NCBI GenBank assembly: GCA_964035545.1
Contig: OZ037770.1
Coordinates: forward strand, 2,680,162-2,744,161
Source of the DNA: Bugula neritina
Lineage: Eukaryota > Bryozoa > Gymnolaemata > Cheilostomatida > Bugulidae
Length of the DNA stretch: 64,000 nucleotides
Direction: 5' to 3'
In this document: positions 1-28,600 of the stretch, in pieces
Position numbering within the stretch: position 1 is the first letter of the stretch
How the letters are laid out: each line of letters opens with the position of its first letter
Notes under the pieces: generated by a model
What the model saw: only the letters and a program-made list of their open reading frames with translations
Told to the model about the DNA's origin: nothing
The model's database searches: none
Made by a program: the position numbers and the translations under genes

Positions 1-16
1 TTCAAGAACTGATTAC

Positions 17-579
17 CTTGTAGATGGTTTCCTCCAATTAGACCTGTCGAATATTTATTCATCAAGTATAATAATATAATAGATCTGTGATACTATAAAT
101 ATAATTTATCAATTTAAATATTATTCTTTATTTATCTAAATATTAAGAAGATAAAAGCTGAACATAAAAAATCACAAATAAATAGTTTCTCTGAGTTCTT
201 AATTTTCAACTGAGGCCTGCCACTTAATTAAACTGTTATACACTTATAGTTGATTATAACTTACTAGAAATTCAAACTAATAATTATAACTGTAGATATG
301 GGAAACACCAGCACTAGAACATATCTCCATTTTCTTGTCCATTTCTTGTCATTAATCTAAACTGTTTGTTCTATATATAGATCACTCACCTCCTCCAAAA
401 CCTCCACCAAATGCGCTAAATCCACCATGACCAATGCCACTGATGGGGCCGACAAAACCTCCCCCTCCTCTCAGATACGGTGTACCGTAGTGAGATCTGA
501 AACCAAGATTTTTGCTGAATTGGAAAGCAGATGCTGCAGCTATAAGTGCTGTCAGAAGAGCAAGTTTGAGGCCGTTCAT
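17..579 (-). CDS. Small secreted glycine-rich protein, 5' part (partial)
   Basis: Exon 1 is 390-579 and starts at the ATG at 577-579. The first 18 residues (MNGLKLALLTALIAAASA) form a clear signal peptide. The mature part begins FQFSKNLGFRSHYGTPYLRG and then becomes glycine-rich with G-F-G and G-G repeats. The exon ends GGAG/gtgagt in phase 1. A candidate 27-nt exon 2 at 17-43 has a cgacag acceptor and an AAG/gtaatc donor. It is phase compatible and adds GLIGGNHLQ. The rest would lie left of the window. Glycine-rich secreted proteins of this kind occur among cuticle, shell-matrix and antimicrobial proteins, but nothing here decides between these. Exon 1 is well supported by signal peptide and donor; the mini-exon is an inference from phase and splice sites only. 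Confidence 0.6.
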
Positions 580-4299
<3,720 letters not shown>

Positions 4300-4510
4300 A
4301 TGTCTCATGACTTCCTGTGTTACATGACTTCCTGTGTCACATGACTTCTTGTGTCACATGACTTCTTGTGTCACATGATTTTTTGTGTCACATGACTTCC
4401 TGTGTCACATGATTTTTTGTGTCACATGACTTCTTGTGTCACATGACTTTTTGTGTCACATGACTTCCTGTGTCACATGACTTTTTGTGTTGCATGATTT
4501 CTTGTGTCAA
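4300..4510. repeat. 17-bp minisatellite (CACATGACTTCTTGTGT)
   Basis: About 12 copies of CACATGACTTCTTGTGT with variants (ttcctg, ttttttg). It abuts a SINE head fragment at 4524. Confidence 0.9.
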
Positions 4511-4523
4511 ATTATTTCACTAA

Positions 4524-4561
4524 AACCAGCGCTCTAACCCCGAGACCACGGCTGCTCCCAA
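4524..4561 (-). repeat. SINE tRNA-like head fragment
   Basis: In minus orientation this reads gggagcagccgtggtctcgg and then ggttagagcgctgg, the start of the SINE seen at 17291 and 35338. Body and tail are missing; the 17-bp satellite lies where the body should be. Confidence 0.6.
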
Positions 4562-4822
4562 AATCATGTAACATATGCCCACTATTCACTGCCATATGTG
4601 CTGATTGAGTGGCAGGAAAACTATATAATATTTACTATAAGCTCTAATATTAGTATATAATGATTGGTAGATTATTTATCAATGAGAAAATATTTAGCAA
4701 AAGTTTTCATGAGTCAGCAGTTCTTTTTCTTAAAGCTGCTGTAGCGTTGTGAAGTGTTCTTATTTATGTGAAATAAGAATTTTGTCAACAATGAAGGAAT
4801 GCAGTGAGTCAATATCTCTGTG

Positions 4823-5018
4823 GCTATAAAAACTCATGCCAGTTTATAAAAAGCCCTTGATGGAAAAAGTTTAACTTTGTTACATTTTATATTCAGATGA
4901 GGCACAGGAGCAATTATGACTGGATGTTCTTTCTATATATGTTCTTCCATTGTCGAGGCTCACACTCATGACAATTACTAAGCAAACACTCCAACCCCTA
5001 AACCATGGCTGCTCTATA
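4823..5018 (-). repeat. tRNA-derived SINE copy
   Basis: The minus strand carries the head (agcagccatggtttaggggt), the middle (cagtcataattgctcctgtg) and the tail (agtttttatagcc) in the same order as the fuller copies elsewhere. Part of the tail is deleted. Confidence 0.7.
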
Positions 5019-6222
5019 ATAATTATGCTGGTGTTTTATGTTATGTAATTTGCATACTACAAGGTAATATAGCTTATAAATTACAATATGAAGTTTATAA
5101 TACATTGTAGAAAATAGAGACATGTATTTTCACTTTGGTGTGAAGTTTTTGAGTCTCAATTTGACTCCTGCCATGTTTGAAAATCCACCATTAAAAACAG
5201 CGACTAATAACTGCATATTAATAGCTATAAGCTTGATTAAAGGATAATTTGCTCTAATCCAATCAACTCTGTGACAATGACAGTGCAAAAAACTGTTATT
5301 TCTTAATTAAATTTCTAGTAACTTGATTGACTGCTTCTTTCCTAGCAAATTGTGTAACTACAGCAAAACAATACATGCTCATCGGCAAAGTTGGAAATCT
5401 ATAAAATTGAGGTTGAATTTGTGACTGAGTAACGCTGCATTTCCTTAAAAAACATGGCTGCTATTAGAACCTACTACTTGAAGTGATTTATTCATCAAGC
5501 AAGACAATCCAAAGCTAATTAAAGAGTTAATTGAGGTAGCATTTAACAAGCAAATAAACTAATATTGGGCGCAAGTGGGGTACTGGTTTCCATGGAAACG
5601 AGATAATCCTTCCATCCATTCGATTTCTTAATGGGGCCACTGCAGTAAGCTGTTGGTAAATATTTCACTTTTCTAAATTGTAAAACCTTTTAAGAGACAC
5701 TGTGCACATTAGTGGTTTTGGCACGTTTCCATGTTCTCAATCTATTTCCAATTATAGCTGGAAGAGATAATAACTATCAGTCTGTAAAAACATTATATAA
5801 CGTTACTGAAATGACAGACTTCTTACCAGATAATGTTAAAAAAATGACATTATTTAGCTTCATAGTCTTTGTGAATAATTTTACTTTTGATTGCTCTTCT
5901 CATAATACTGACAACATGCGTTGAGAGCTTTTGCTGAACACAGAACTGGAAATTGCTTGAAACAGCACACAGCTGGGGGTGACCATGTGTGTGTATTGGT
6001 TGGGGAGATGGGGTGTTGGGTGTTTTGGCAACCTAATCCAGTGCTGCTTCTAGCAACACCCCACAGAACATATAATGTGCATGATGCAATATCCTGCACA
6101 TTACAAGTATGTAGGTTCATATTACACTATCACTATATTATACTATTATACACTACTATAGTTTAATGCTCTTACTTACACATCAATGACTAGAACTGAA
6201 ACCTATGACACAAAGTGTATGA
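5019..6222. other. Non-coding spacer
   Basis: No supported exon. The overlapping short frames at 5712-6166 lack splice context and conserved motifs. Confidence 0.5.
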
Positions 6223-6651
6223 CCACACGAAGCGTGAATGGCGAGAATACATGCTAGTGACCTGCCACACACAGTGCGTGTGTTGCGAGTGTAGAAATTT
6301 ATTAGCTAATGATGTTAGCGTTAAACTTAACTGCTCTCCTACAGACATTTGTTTTTAAAACCACGCCATCGGCGAAGGGATTTTATTTAATAATTATATT
6401 AATATTATATTAATATTATAAAAACGGAAATGCAAACTATATGAAACTATTTTAATTCAGTTCGCTAAAAGCTAAAACCTACATTAAAATAAAAAAGTGT
6501 GCTCGCTGAATGAGAATAAGCCAATTAGATCAAACACGCATGAGCTTGCCGCACTTCTCGCTCAGCATGTTAGACGCATGAAAATTCGTCTCATGATGTC
6601 TCATTTTTTGGCTAAACAGGTTTACTCGCGGGTGTAAAATGCTTCGTGTGG
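6223..6651. mobile_element. Short inverted-repeat element (MITE-like)
   Basis: CCACACGAAGC at 6223-6233 is matched by GCTTCGTGTGG at 6641-6651, giving 11-bp perfect ends of an element about 430 bp long. No coding capacity is visible, and a target duplication could not be fixed. An internal hairpin (cacacacagtgcgtgtgttg) lies near 6266. Confidence 0.45.
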
Positions 6652-8371
6652 CCCTAGGCTCAGTATTCACAAGGTCATTATTGAGTCAAAGTGAACTACC
6701 AGCCTAATATACTAGTTACTAAAGTAAGTTCAATTGCAGATTAGCCTAAAGAAGTATAGAGATATAATGTAAATTTATGTATTTGACAAACTTGGGTCTT
6801 GTATGTATTCAGGTTACCAGATCATGAACTTGCTGTATTTCATGGGATGACTAATCTGCTCATGGAAAAGTGTTTTGCCACACAGACAGGATCTCTAGAT
6901 TAAGGAAGCGTATTTACAACAATTTATATAATCCTTTAGCACCGCAAATATAAAAACAACTTCAGCAGTCACCATCTATAGTTTAAAAATCCATCGAGGA
7001 TAGTTGACTAAAACTTGACTTATGCTAATGACAGAGAAATAAATAATTCAGTCAACATTGGCAGAAAATTAGTTGTACTCTTCTGCTTTTTTAATTATAT
7101 AGTATTGATTATTTTGAAGGATGATATTAAATTAAAATTACACAACATATACATTTTGCAAGCAGTTTCTGCCAATACCATGGTCGCATTATATGTCTAG
7201 CTCTCTACTAAATGGTCAGTGCTGCATTGCATTGAAATACTATATAGCTACATCAAAAGATCTATTGATCAATGAAACTCATTTGATCCTTTAAGTTTGT
7301 GCCGTGTGGTCAAAACTTCATTCATTATTTTAGAGAAAAAAAAAACCTCAGATGTCCATTGGAATCCGAAAACACTTTTAATGGAACATTTAATGTAGTC
7401 ATTTTTATTTTCAGTCTAGAAAGTGCATTAAAGCCAGATGCCATCAACTTATAAAACTAATCTCTGTAAGAGGGGTTGGGTGCCAGGCCACCCTTCCCCC
7501 TCATTCACATTTCTAAATCTCACAAACCAAATAGTTTGGCTATATATAATATAATGTTATACAGAGTTTATAGCAGTAGCAGTAAGTATTGACTCTACTT
7601 TAAATTTCTATAAACTGTTTCGTATCAGTAAGATAATAGCAATAGCTGTCACTGTACTGTACTATCAGTAGCTTTGAAAACTATATGATTAAAAATTTAT
7701 TATTATGTAACCACAACAACTTCGTACTCACTGTTGCATATTTGAGTAGCAGAAAGCGTGTGACTTCAACATTTAAAAATAGCAAGAATCTTTGATCTAC
7801 GATGCATAAATAATGCATCCTTAATGTTGTATGATAGTATTTCTTGCCACAAAAAGCCCACAAATATTACTTAATGTCATTCTAAGAAGATATGAGAGTA
7901 AGATAGTAGTAAACATCCTGTCCTTTAAGAAGTTGTTAGGTTTCACAGAGTTGTTCGTGACTTGCAAGTCTCATTCAGGAAATGCTAATCTCCTTAGATT
8001 AGCTGCTGTGCCGCATCTTCAGTTACTGGGTAGTCTCGTGCCAACGTACGCTTAATTCTCATATTAGAATATTAATTACTTGGATTAGTTGGTAGGAATA
8101 CCTGTGGTTGAAAATGGTCGTTGGTTGACACTAAGCCTTTCTCTCGAAATATGTAGGTCGCAATATGGTACGAGATATTCTCATCATTTAAAGAATTAAC
8201 TGGAGTCATCACCGATTGCGTACGTCACATATGGTGAGAACAAATTGAAGAAGGCATAAGCTAAGATCTGGCTGAAGAAAACTTGAGACGCTTAGTCCAG
8301 AGCCATTAATTCTCCAGACAGATCTGTTACGAGTGTCATATTAAAAAACAGGTGCAATGCCTACTTTCTAA
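6652..8371. other. Non-coding spacer
   Basis: No exon, RNA or mobile element recognised. The short frames at 7015-8055 have no support. Confidence 0.5.
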
Positions 8372-8753
8372 AGGCCTGGCCTCACACTTGTGAGAATCAC
8401 ACAGAATCGTCTATCCGACACGAAAACACAATCGTATGAGAAAAGTTGAGGGATATCAATTGAAATCGTTTTCGTTGTGTACACGCAACGAAGATGATGG
8501 ACAAAAAATCACAATCAACGATAAGCACCATTTGATAGTTCAATAAAATTTAAGCAACAGTAATTATTTCATTTCTACCACGTTTTTCTGTTTAGCAATT
8601 TTTTGCTGTTTGTATCTCGTGCAAGACTCATTCACGAACTATTTATTATGCGTTTCGTCCGACGAGTGTGTGGCTGGTCATAACGAGAGGATAACTCACG
8701 AAAATCTTCACACGAGTTTCGTGTGATTCTCTCACCAGCGTGAGGCCAAGCCT
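8372..8753. mobile_element. PIF/Harbinger-type MITE with TAA target duplication
   Basis: The left end AGGCCTGGCCTCACACT is matched by the right end, which read in reverse gives AGGCTTGGCCTCACGCT. Both sides carry the trinucleotide taa (8369-8371 and 8754-8756), the TWA-type duplication of PIF/Harbinger transposons. The first 150 bp or so is colinear with the terminus of the MADF-coding element ending at 47825, so this 382-bp copy is probably a deletion derivative of that family. No reading frame is present. Confidence 0.8.
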
Positions 8754-8756
8754 TAA

Positions 8757-9337
8757 CTCATAATACTCATATATGTTTTAACTCTAACTACTTCCATGTG
8801 CTCATAATACTAGGTACTTGCAGAGTTTAATTTGTTAGCAAAGTGTACAAATCAACCCATAGTTTTTCTCCAATTTTATTTTTATGAATTGCACAGACTC
8901 ACAATAATGATTGTACTTCTAATTAAAATTGTTAATGTAATGATTAGCTACTCAACCAGTAGCTGAGTGGATCAATAAAATATCAATTAGGTAAAATACG
9001 CTGATTCCATTAGAATCAATAAGTGACTTCGTATAACTAGTGACTGCCGTGAAATCAAAAGAGATTCATCTCAAAACATCCTGAGCAACAATTCTAATCT
9101 AAAAATATACTTTAAAATTCATCTTTTTATAGCATAATAACAACTTCAATTGATAAAAAACTAAAATCAATACTTCAGTAACTAGAATAAACTTGACTAA
9201 GGTTTCTAGATGACAAACAACATCTAGAATTGAAAGAAACGAAAATTTTCAATTTGATAGATTTCAGCTATATAATGTTATGTTGGACTATAAATGATTG
9301 ATTGCCTTGGTTCCACAGAATTCATAGCTGCTAATCT
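8757..9337. other. Spacer downstream of the malic enzyme gene
   Basis: Probably includes the 3' untranslated region of the malic enzyme transcript. A minus-strand AATAAA lies at 8875-8880, about 460 bp past the stop. Nothing else was seen. Confidence 0.4.
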
Positions 9338-21883
<12,546 letters not shown>

Positions 21884-21943
21884 TTGCCTAGAACATAAAT
21901 ATTTCACCCGATAGCTGATAGTCAAAGCATTTATCTCCTAGTT

Positions 21944-22253
21944 CAGGGTTGTCCAACAGGCAACCCCAGGGCCAGATGTGGCCCCCAGCCTAAAATTTGT
22001 TGTTTACACATATACATGAATTAAAGTGATAATCACCTTTTGAATGTCCTATTTATACACATGCTACAAAACAGGCAGCCTGCATTAACTATTGGAAGTT
22101 TAATGTGTAATGACTCAGGAGAATTTGGAGCAAAATAATTTGAAAAATACTGATACTGTGGCCCCTCAGCTCAAGTTAAAGTTTAGAATGTGGCCCTTGC
22201 CACGAAATATTCCCTTTCAGTGGCCCTTGGTCTGAGAAAGTTGGACACCCCTG
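21944..22253. mobile_element. Non-autonomous hAT-type element with 8-bp TSD
   Basis: The ends CAGGGTTGTCCAAC and GTTGGACACCCCTG are inverted repeats. The perfect 8-bp target duplication tcctagtt lies at 21936-21943 and 22254-22261. It is 310 bp and non-coding. It lies about 60 bp upstream of the malic enzyme start codon, so it may sit in or next to the promoter. Confidence 0.9.
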
Positions 22254-22261
22254 TCCTAGTT

Positions 22262-25200
22262 CTTTAGTCATAATAAGAATACTTGAAATAAAAATAAAGA
22301 AATCAATTCAGTAAAAGTAAAAGGGAGATAAATTATTACAGAGTTGAAGCATAAAACAAGACTGAATGCAATATATACATTTATTAAATTACTAGAATTA
22401 ATCAGTTCTACAGTGACGACAACTGGTAATCAGAATTTCAATGATGGTTCAAAGAACAGTCAAATTGAATTTTAAAAATATATTTCTTGTCATAGAAAAT
22501 TTAGACACACACAATTCTGACGGCTACTTATTTTATGACCTTTTAACTTCTTCCAGACTGTATTTTTAAAATATTTATAACTATATGGTATAAACTTAAA
22601 ATGTGATTAACATTTAGAAAGGTCATTGTGCAGCAGTAACATACTTATCTATCCATAGATATTGTATAGGAAATTAAAATAATATATAAATTAAAATGGC
22701 CATAGACTTTGCATGCAGTATTTCAATTTATTTTGCTATTGAAGGTGACAATCTATAACAATTTGTAAATATACTTATTTGTATTAGAAATATTGCAATA
22801 ATAAGTATAATATAAACTTTTCAGCATCAATAACCAAAATAATATCATTATCATTATGAAAACCACAATTCTGCTATCTTAATGAGCTAAATGTAAATGA
22901 CAATATTTAAACCAGCATTAATATGACAATCTCTATGAACATGGCCATAATTATAACAGTCATGATGTCGATGATAATAATAGCTATAATGTTGATATTT
23001 ATAACAACTACAGTCATTAATTAATATCAAATTACTATTATGATTAACATTATGATTATCACTATATTCATAAGTTAGGCTATATTTCATTCTATAATAG
23101 TAATACTAAGTCTAATGGTAATTAATCAGTATACATCATGATTTATTCTAAATAATAATTTATTGTCATTGTAATTATCATTTTTAAAACAAGAATGTAG
23201 AAATTATAATACATTTAATAATAATTCAAAACTTGAACTGAACTTGAAGTTAAACAGCAAACTACACTTACAATTACTCTTAGTAAGACTGTCTTAGTGT
23301 TACAGCAAATGTTAACTTTAACATTAAGCATACCTACGTAATGATTACCAATTAATGAACCATGAATGATCATTATTATTACTACTAGGCCTACTACTAC
23401 TAGTATTAGTATTCTATTAGCATTAGTATTACTATTACTATTGCTATTAGTATTAGTATTAGACTTAGTTAGTATTACTTTACTATTACTATTACTATTA
23501 GCCTTAGGCTTAGAGTTAGCTTTAAGGCAGAACCGTATTTATATTAATAATTATTATTGGCCTAAATTAAAAATCTAATGAATAAATAATATTATTAATA
23601 TTTTATTAATATGAATATCATTATCATACAGTGATTATCATTATGATTATGATTATCAATTTTAAAAGTAAATTTATAACAAAGTGAAAGTCTAAAGCAT
23701 ACATTATCATTATGATTAATTTTAAAATAAACATATAAAAATCTCGAATCATTTCATGTGATTAACAATTGATTAGAACTATTAGATGTACTAGAGCAAT
23801 TGGCATTGTAAAGTAGAAAGTTGTGGCAAAGAGCTGTTTTGCTAGATCTAATTGAATTTGTCGAATGCATTTAATTTTATAAAATTAAATACTAATAAAT
23901 TACTTCTACCATTTAATTCAAATCGGAAGTTTTGAACGCTCGCGAAAGTTTGCTCGCTGTTACTAATAAAAACAATTCACTGAATAAATATTTAAAATGA
24001 TAAATTGATTTATTTTAATGATTATTTGACTGTAAAATTTTTATTTTTATTTTGTGTTTGCAACAACTTTCATAATTGTGATTTTAACTTCTTTTTGAAT
24101 AGTTATCTTCTCATTAATACCAAGAGAGCACAACTACAGATAAATGTTGTTCGCTGCACTATTATAATATAAATATTATAATTATTATCAATATAATTTG
24201 TATTCGTAGATAGATATATATGTGTACATGTATATGTATACACATACGTAGATGTTATATGTCTGCGTGCGTGCGTGCGTGCGTGCGTGCGTATGTGCGT
24301 GCATTTACATTTCATGTTAATTTTGACAACTGAAACAAAGCAAGAAAGCATTTATACTATTATCCTTTGAAACTTTTGAATTGATTAAATTAGATCAGCA
24401 ATAACAGACTTAAAATAAACCAGCGGAAAATATTCTTTAAATTTTAGTATTATATCAACTTTGCCCAATGAGAGCCCGGCGTTATATATTGAATCAAACA
24501 GTGCTTGCAACTTAAACTAAAGTACGATTCAGCTCGGATGTTGACAAAAATGGCTGAAATTTGCTGGTAAGTGTGAATAGGGAGTATGTTTGCAGCCTTC
24601 TGAAAAGCTCAACCATATTTACTACATTGAGATGGTAGCTGCCTTTCAAGTATCTAATTTATACTAGAGTGAACATTTTACAAAGAGAAAGGAAAAATGT
24701 ATTAGAAAGTATATATGAGATAAAAATAAAATGAAAAATATAAACCTGACACCTGCAGTGTGGTGCTTGCTGCAGCGACCACGCAGGTATGGTATAAAGT
24801 GCCAAATGATCAAAAATTTGATTATTATTTATTACTGTATCTCATATGCTTATAATAAAGTATCTAGCCATTATTCTCTCTCATATGCTCACAAAACGCT
24901 CTCATTATAGGTCTATAATTTGCTCTCATACCCTTATTTTTCGTGCTCTTATAGGTGCATGCATCATTGTTTAACACCGATTTACTGATGAATGTTTTTA
25001 TGACAGCTTTCTATAGAGTACCTGCATATTATAAAACAACCTGTAAAACTAGTAACAGTATTTTATAATGCTGTGATGTATGAAGAAATTTAGTTTTACC
25101 AATAAAGACTTTTCTGTGCTTGAGAATTTAAAATAATGTTATAATTTCCCTAAACCTACAGATCCATGTCTATAGGTGTCACGCAATGTCATTTTGCATG

Positions 25201-25606
25201 GCAACAGTAACTTGAGTAAACAGGAAATTGCAATAAAGTAAAAAGGCATAAAAATTCCTCTTAATCTTATTTAAATATTATTAAATCCTGGTATCAGCAT
25301 AATGTAGAAGCTGAATATCTTGGAACTTCAATAAGTATACATTTTTGTTTTGTTTAGCCCGAGTGCTTTATTACAAAAACGACAGCGTACAGGGAAACGC
25401 ACAAACATCTGTATTCACAAGAGCTGGTGTTTGTAGGCCACATGAGGTCTTGTGTTAACATCACATGGTGACTTTGTTTGCTACTGAACGTGGATACGTC
25501 AGTAGTATCTCATTCAGGATATGTACTAGGGAGTTGTATTGTAGACTCGCTCTTTTGTTTGAGGGGCAGGAAAATAATAAGGTCCGGTGGAAAACGTGTG
25601 ACTTGA
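22262..25606. other. Intergenic AT-rich region
   Basis: No supported exon. It contains simple (TTA/TAG)-type tracts at about 23375-23520 and a (TGCG)n run at about 24264-24302. At its right end is the probable 3' UTR of the membrane-protein gene, with a minus-strand AATAAA at 25367-25372. Confidence 0.5.
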
Positions 25607-28600
25607 TCATTCAGGTTTCTTCACTCGCTTTCGCCTAAAACAATATACTATAGTATATTTACGTATGCTTAACATATTGTTTACAATCTATTGGATATAC
25701 TAATACGCTATATATATTACACTGTATGCGCTAATACAGTGCACATACTATAACAATGCATGTAATATACTAATACACAGTATATTCATTCTGGTTCATA
25801 TAGTAATAAACTCATGCAAGGGCGTATACTAATACAGTGAGTGCATTAATTCTAGTAGCATACACTAAAACAAAGAATATATTACGGTGCATATTATGCT
25901 AATATAACGTGTGTATATTGTTGTAGTGTATATTATAGTATCACACAGCATATATTATAATGTGTAAGATGGCAGCATCTACTATATGGGAATACATATG
26001 TAGTACGGATATAAAGTATATCCTAAAGTGTGACAGACATACTTTCGGCCGGCAGGTAAATCTCCTTCTTTATTCAACCCTTTGGCACCAGCAGCTCCGT
26101 TAGGTTTGAGAGAGTCACCATTGGCTGCCCCTTGCTACAAACATTGTTACCAGTTTATTAAAACCCTGACTAACATTGTATAGCCGATCAGATTGCGCTA
26201 CATGAATAGAAAAAACTGGTCACATGATCAGTATACTGGTCACATGACCAATATACTGATCATATGACAAGTATACTGATCACATGACAAGTATGCTGAT
26301 TATACTAATTTATCATTATAGTTTCAGTGATACCAAAGTTATTGACCAGTTACCAATGGCCAGCGTTGATCAACAGGAAATGAAAATTACTAAATTATTC
26401 TCTCTAGACACACTTTGTCGTATTGTAGGCTGTAGCAGCAAATGTCAGCCATTGCTTTAAAAAAGTTGTGTGTGGCTACTATTGGAAAGGAAGACGTTTG
26501 TATCAACTCATTGGATATAAATGTCCAATAGATCGTACCCAGTAAATAGCGGACTTTGAGAACTTCAGCCCAAACACATTAAAATGGCTGGTATTTTACG
26601 TTAGAGCCTACGATACAGCAAGTTGTGTCTTATAGGAAGATTAACTTTAAATTATTTCTTCTTTTTGCTATGACAAAAGCTCAACCTTTGTGAATAGAAA
26701 GCATTAAAGCAACCTATACACTGTTGGACGATGGACACAATCTTACCTTTGATTTTTTCTTCCCACGAGCCTTGTCAGCAGGTAGTTGCTCATTGGACGA
26801 TGAGCTGGCACTGAGGGAGGAGACACTGGCAGTGGGCGTGTCTAAACATGTACAGATATGTATCAATATAAATTTACTTCGTGCAAAATAATGGTATAGT
26901 TTTATATTGCATGGCACTTAGTAGGCACATCTGTATTGTTTCAGTTATAACAGCACACTCACGCACACACACGCACACACGCTCACACACACACAGCTAC
27001 GTACCGATAGCAAAGTCAGCTCTGATGCCGCTGCCTCCAGGGTTGACTATAGAAGCACCAGAATGTGATGCCTTGTATTCTGATTTCCTCTGCTGGAAAA
27101 GTGCCTTCGTCTGATTCTTCCTACAGTTTGAAATATAATACTTGTTATGTCATCATCTATACATAGTCTCCACTTTATATAGCATTGGCTGCTTGCTAAC
27201 ATGAAAAAGTAGGCAGGGAGGGGTTGTTATATATCACCCTTATCCTGATTAGAAATATGCAAGTGACTTTTTAGTATCTGCAGTGAGATTCCCATTTATA
27301 ATGAGTGAACCTGCAAGGGTTTAGAGCTTTTATTTTAAATATGCAACTAAAATATGAGTAGTTTAGGTTTGACAATAATATCCCAAATAATATTTTCAAT
27401 AAATGTTACACATGTATATATAGAGCTTTTGCTCACGAAAAACTTTGACTAAAAAGTGATAGGGGGGTGAAGCCTATTGTCATATGATGCATTTCATGTA
27501 TATATTATAATAAACATTACAGCGTACATTGATAGGTATAGGCTACTGTGTTGATGGTCACAGTATAATACTAGTCACACTATAATACTAGTCACAGTAT
27601 AATACTATAGTCACAGTGTATAATTAGTTATACTACATTGATAGTCACAGTATAATACTAGTCACAGTTGTAATTAGTTATAATATGTTGATGGCCACGG
27701 TATAGTAATAGTCATACTACATTATCCAAATGGTGATTATGATTTCTATTATTAATGTTTAACTGACAATCAACACTAATATGACGGCTACTATCATTAC
27801 ATATAAGGGATTACGCAAAAAAAAACACTTTATGTCAATGTGCACTATATAATAGGATTTTGACCATTGGACCATTATATTTTATTAGCTTACACTGCAC
27901 GGGGTGATAACTCCAACAATATACATTCAAACACCTTGGTACAGGGCTGTCCGACAGGCGGCCCTAGAGCCAGGTACAGCCCACAGCCCACGTTTATGTG
28001 GCCCTCAAAGGCATAAAAAATAAAGTCCTTTTGTACACATATATGAATTAGTGCAACAAACCACTTTCTAAATGTTTTATTTATATGTAGATATGCTTAA
28101 AACGCGGCCTGCAGTGATTATTAGGATTTCACTGTGTAATGATTCATAGGAATTTTGAATAGAGCAATTTGAAAAAATACTGATGCTTTGACCCCCAACT
28201 AAAGCCAAGTTTTACAATGTAGCCTTCGGACGGGAATACTCCATTTCAGTGGCCTTCACTGTGAAAAGGTTGGACACCCCTACCTTAGTCTATTATTGAC
28301 TTAGCTCTAGAGCTACACAGTGTAATTCTTACCAGAACTCAGAGCCCTGCGAGGAAAGTGTGGCTATATTCTTCCTCCTGAAACACATTGAATATATTAC
28401 AACCCACATCAATACATAAACTTAACATATTCTCATTGAATAGATCTCCAAAGTTACAAAGCTTTCACAAGTTGAACATAGAAATATGTTGTTTAATTAT
28501 CATTGCATAGCAACAGAATATGTGTGAGTGTGTGTGTGTGTGAATATGTGTGTGAGTGCGAGTGCGATTGCGAGTGCGTGTGTGTGTGTGTGTGTTCAGT

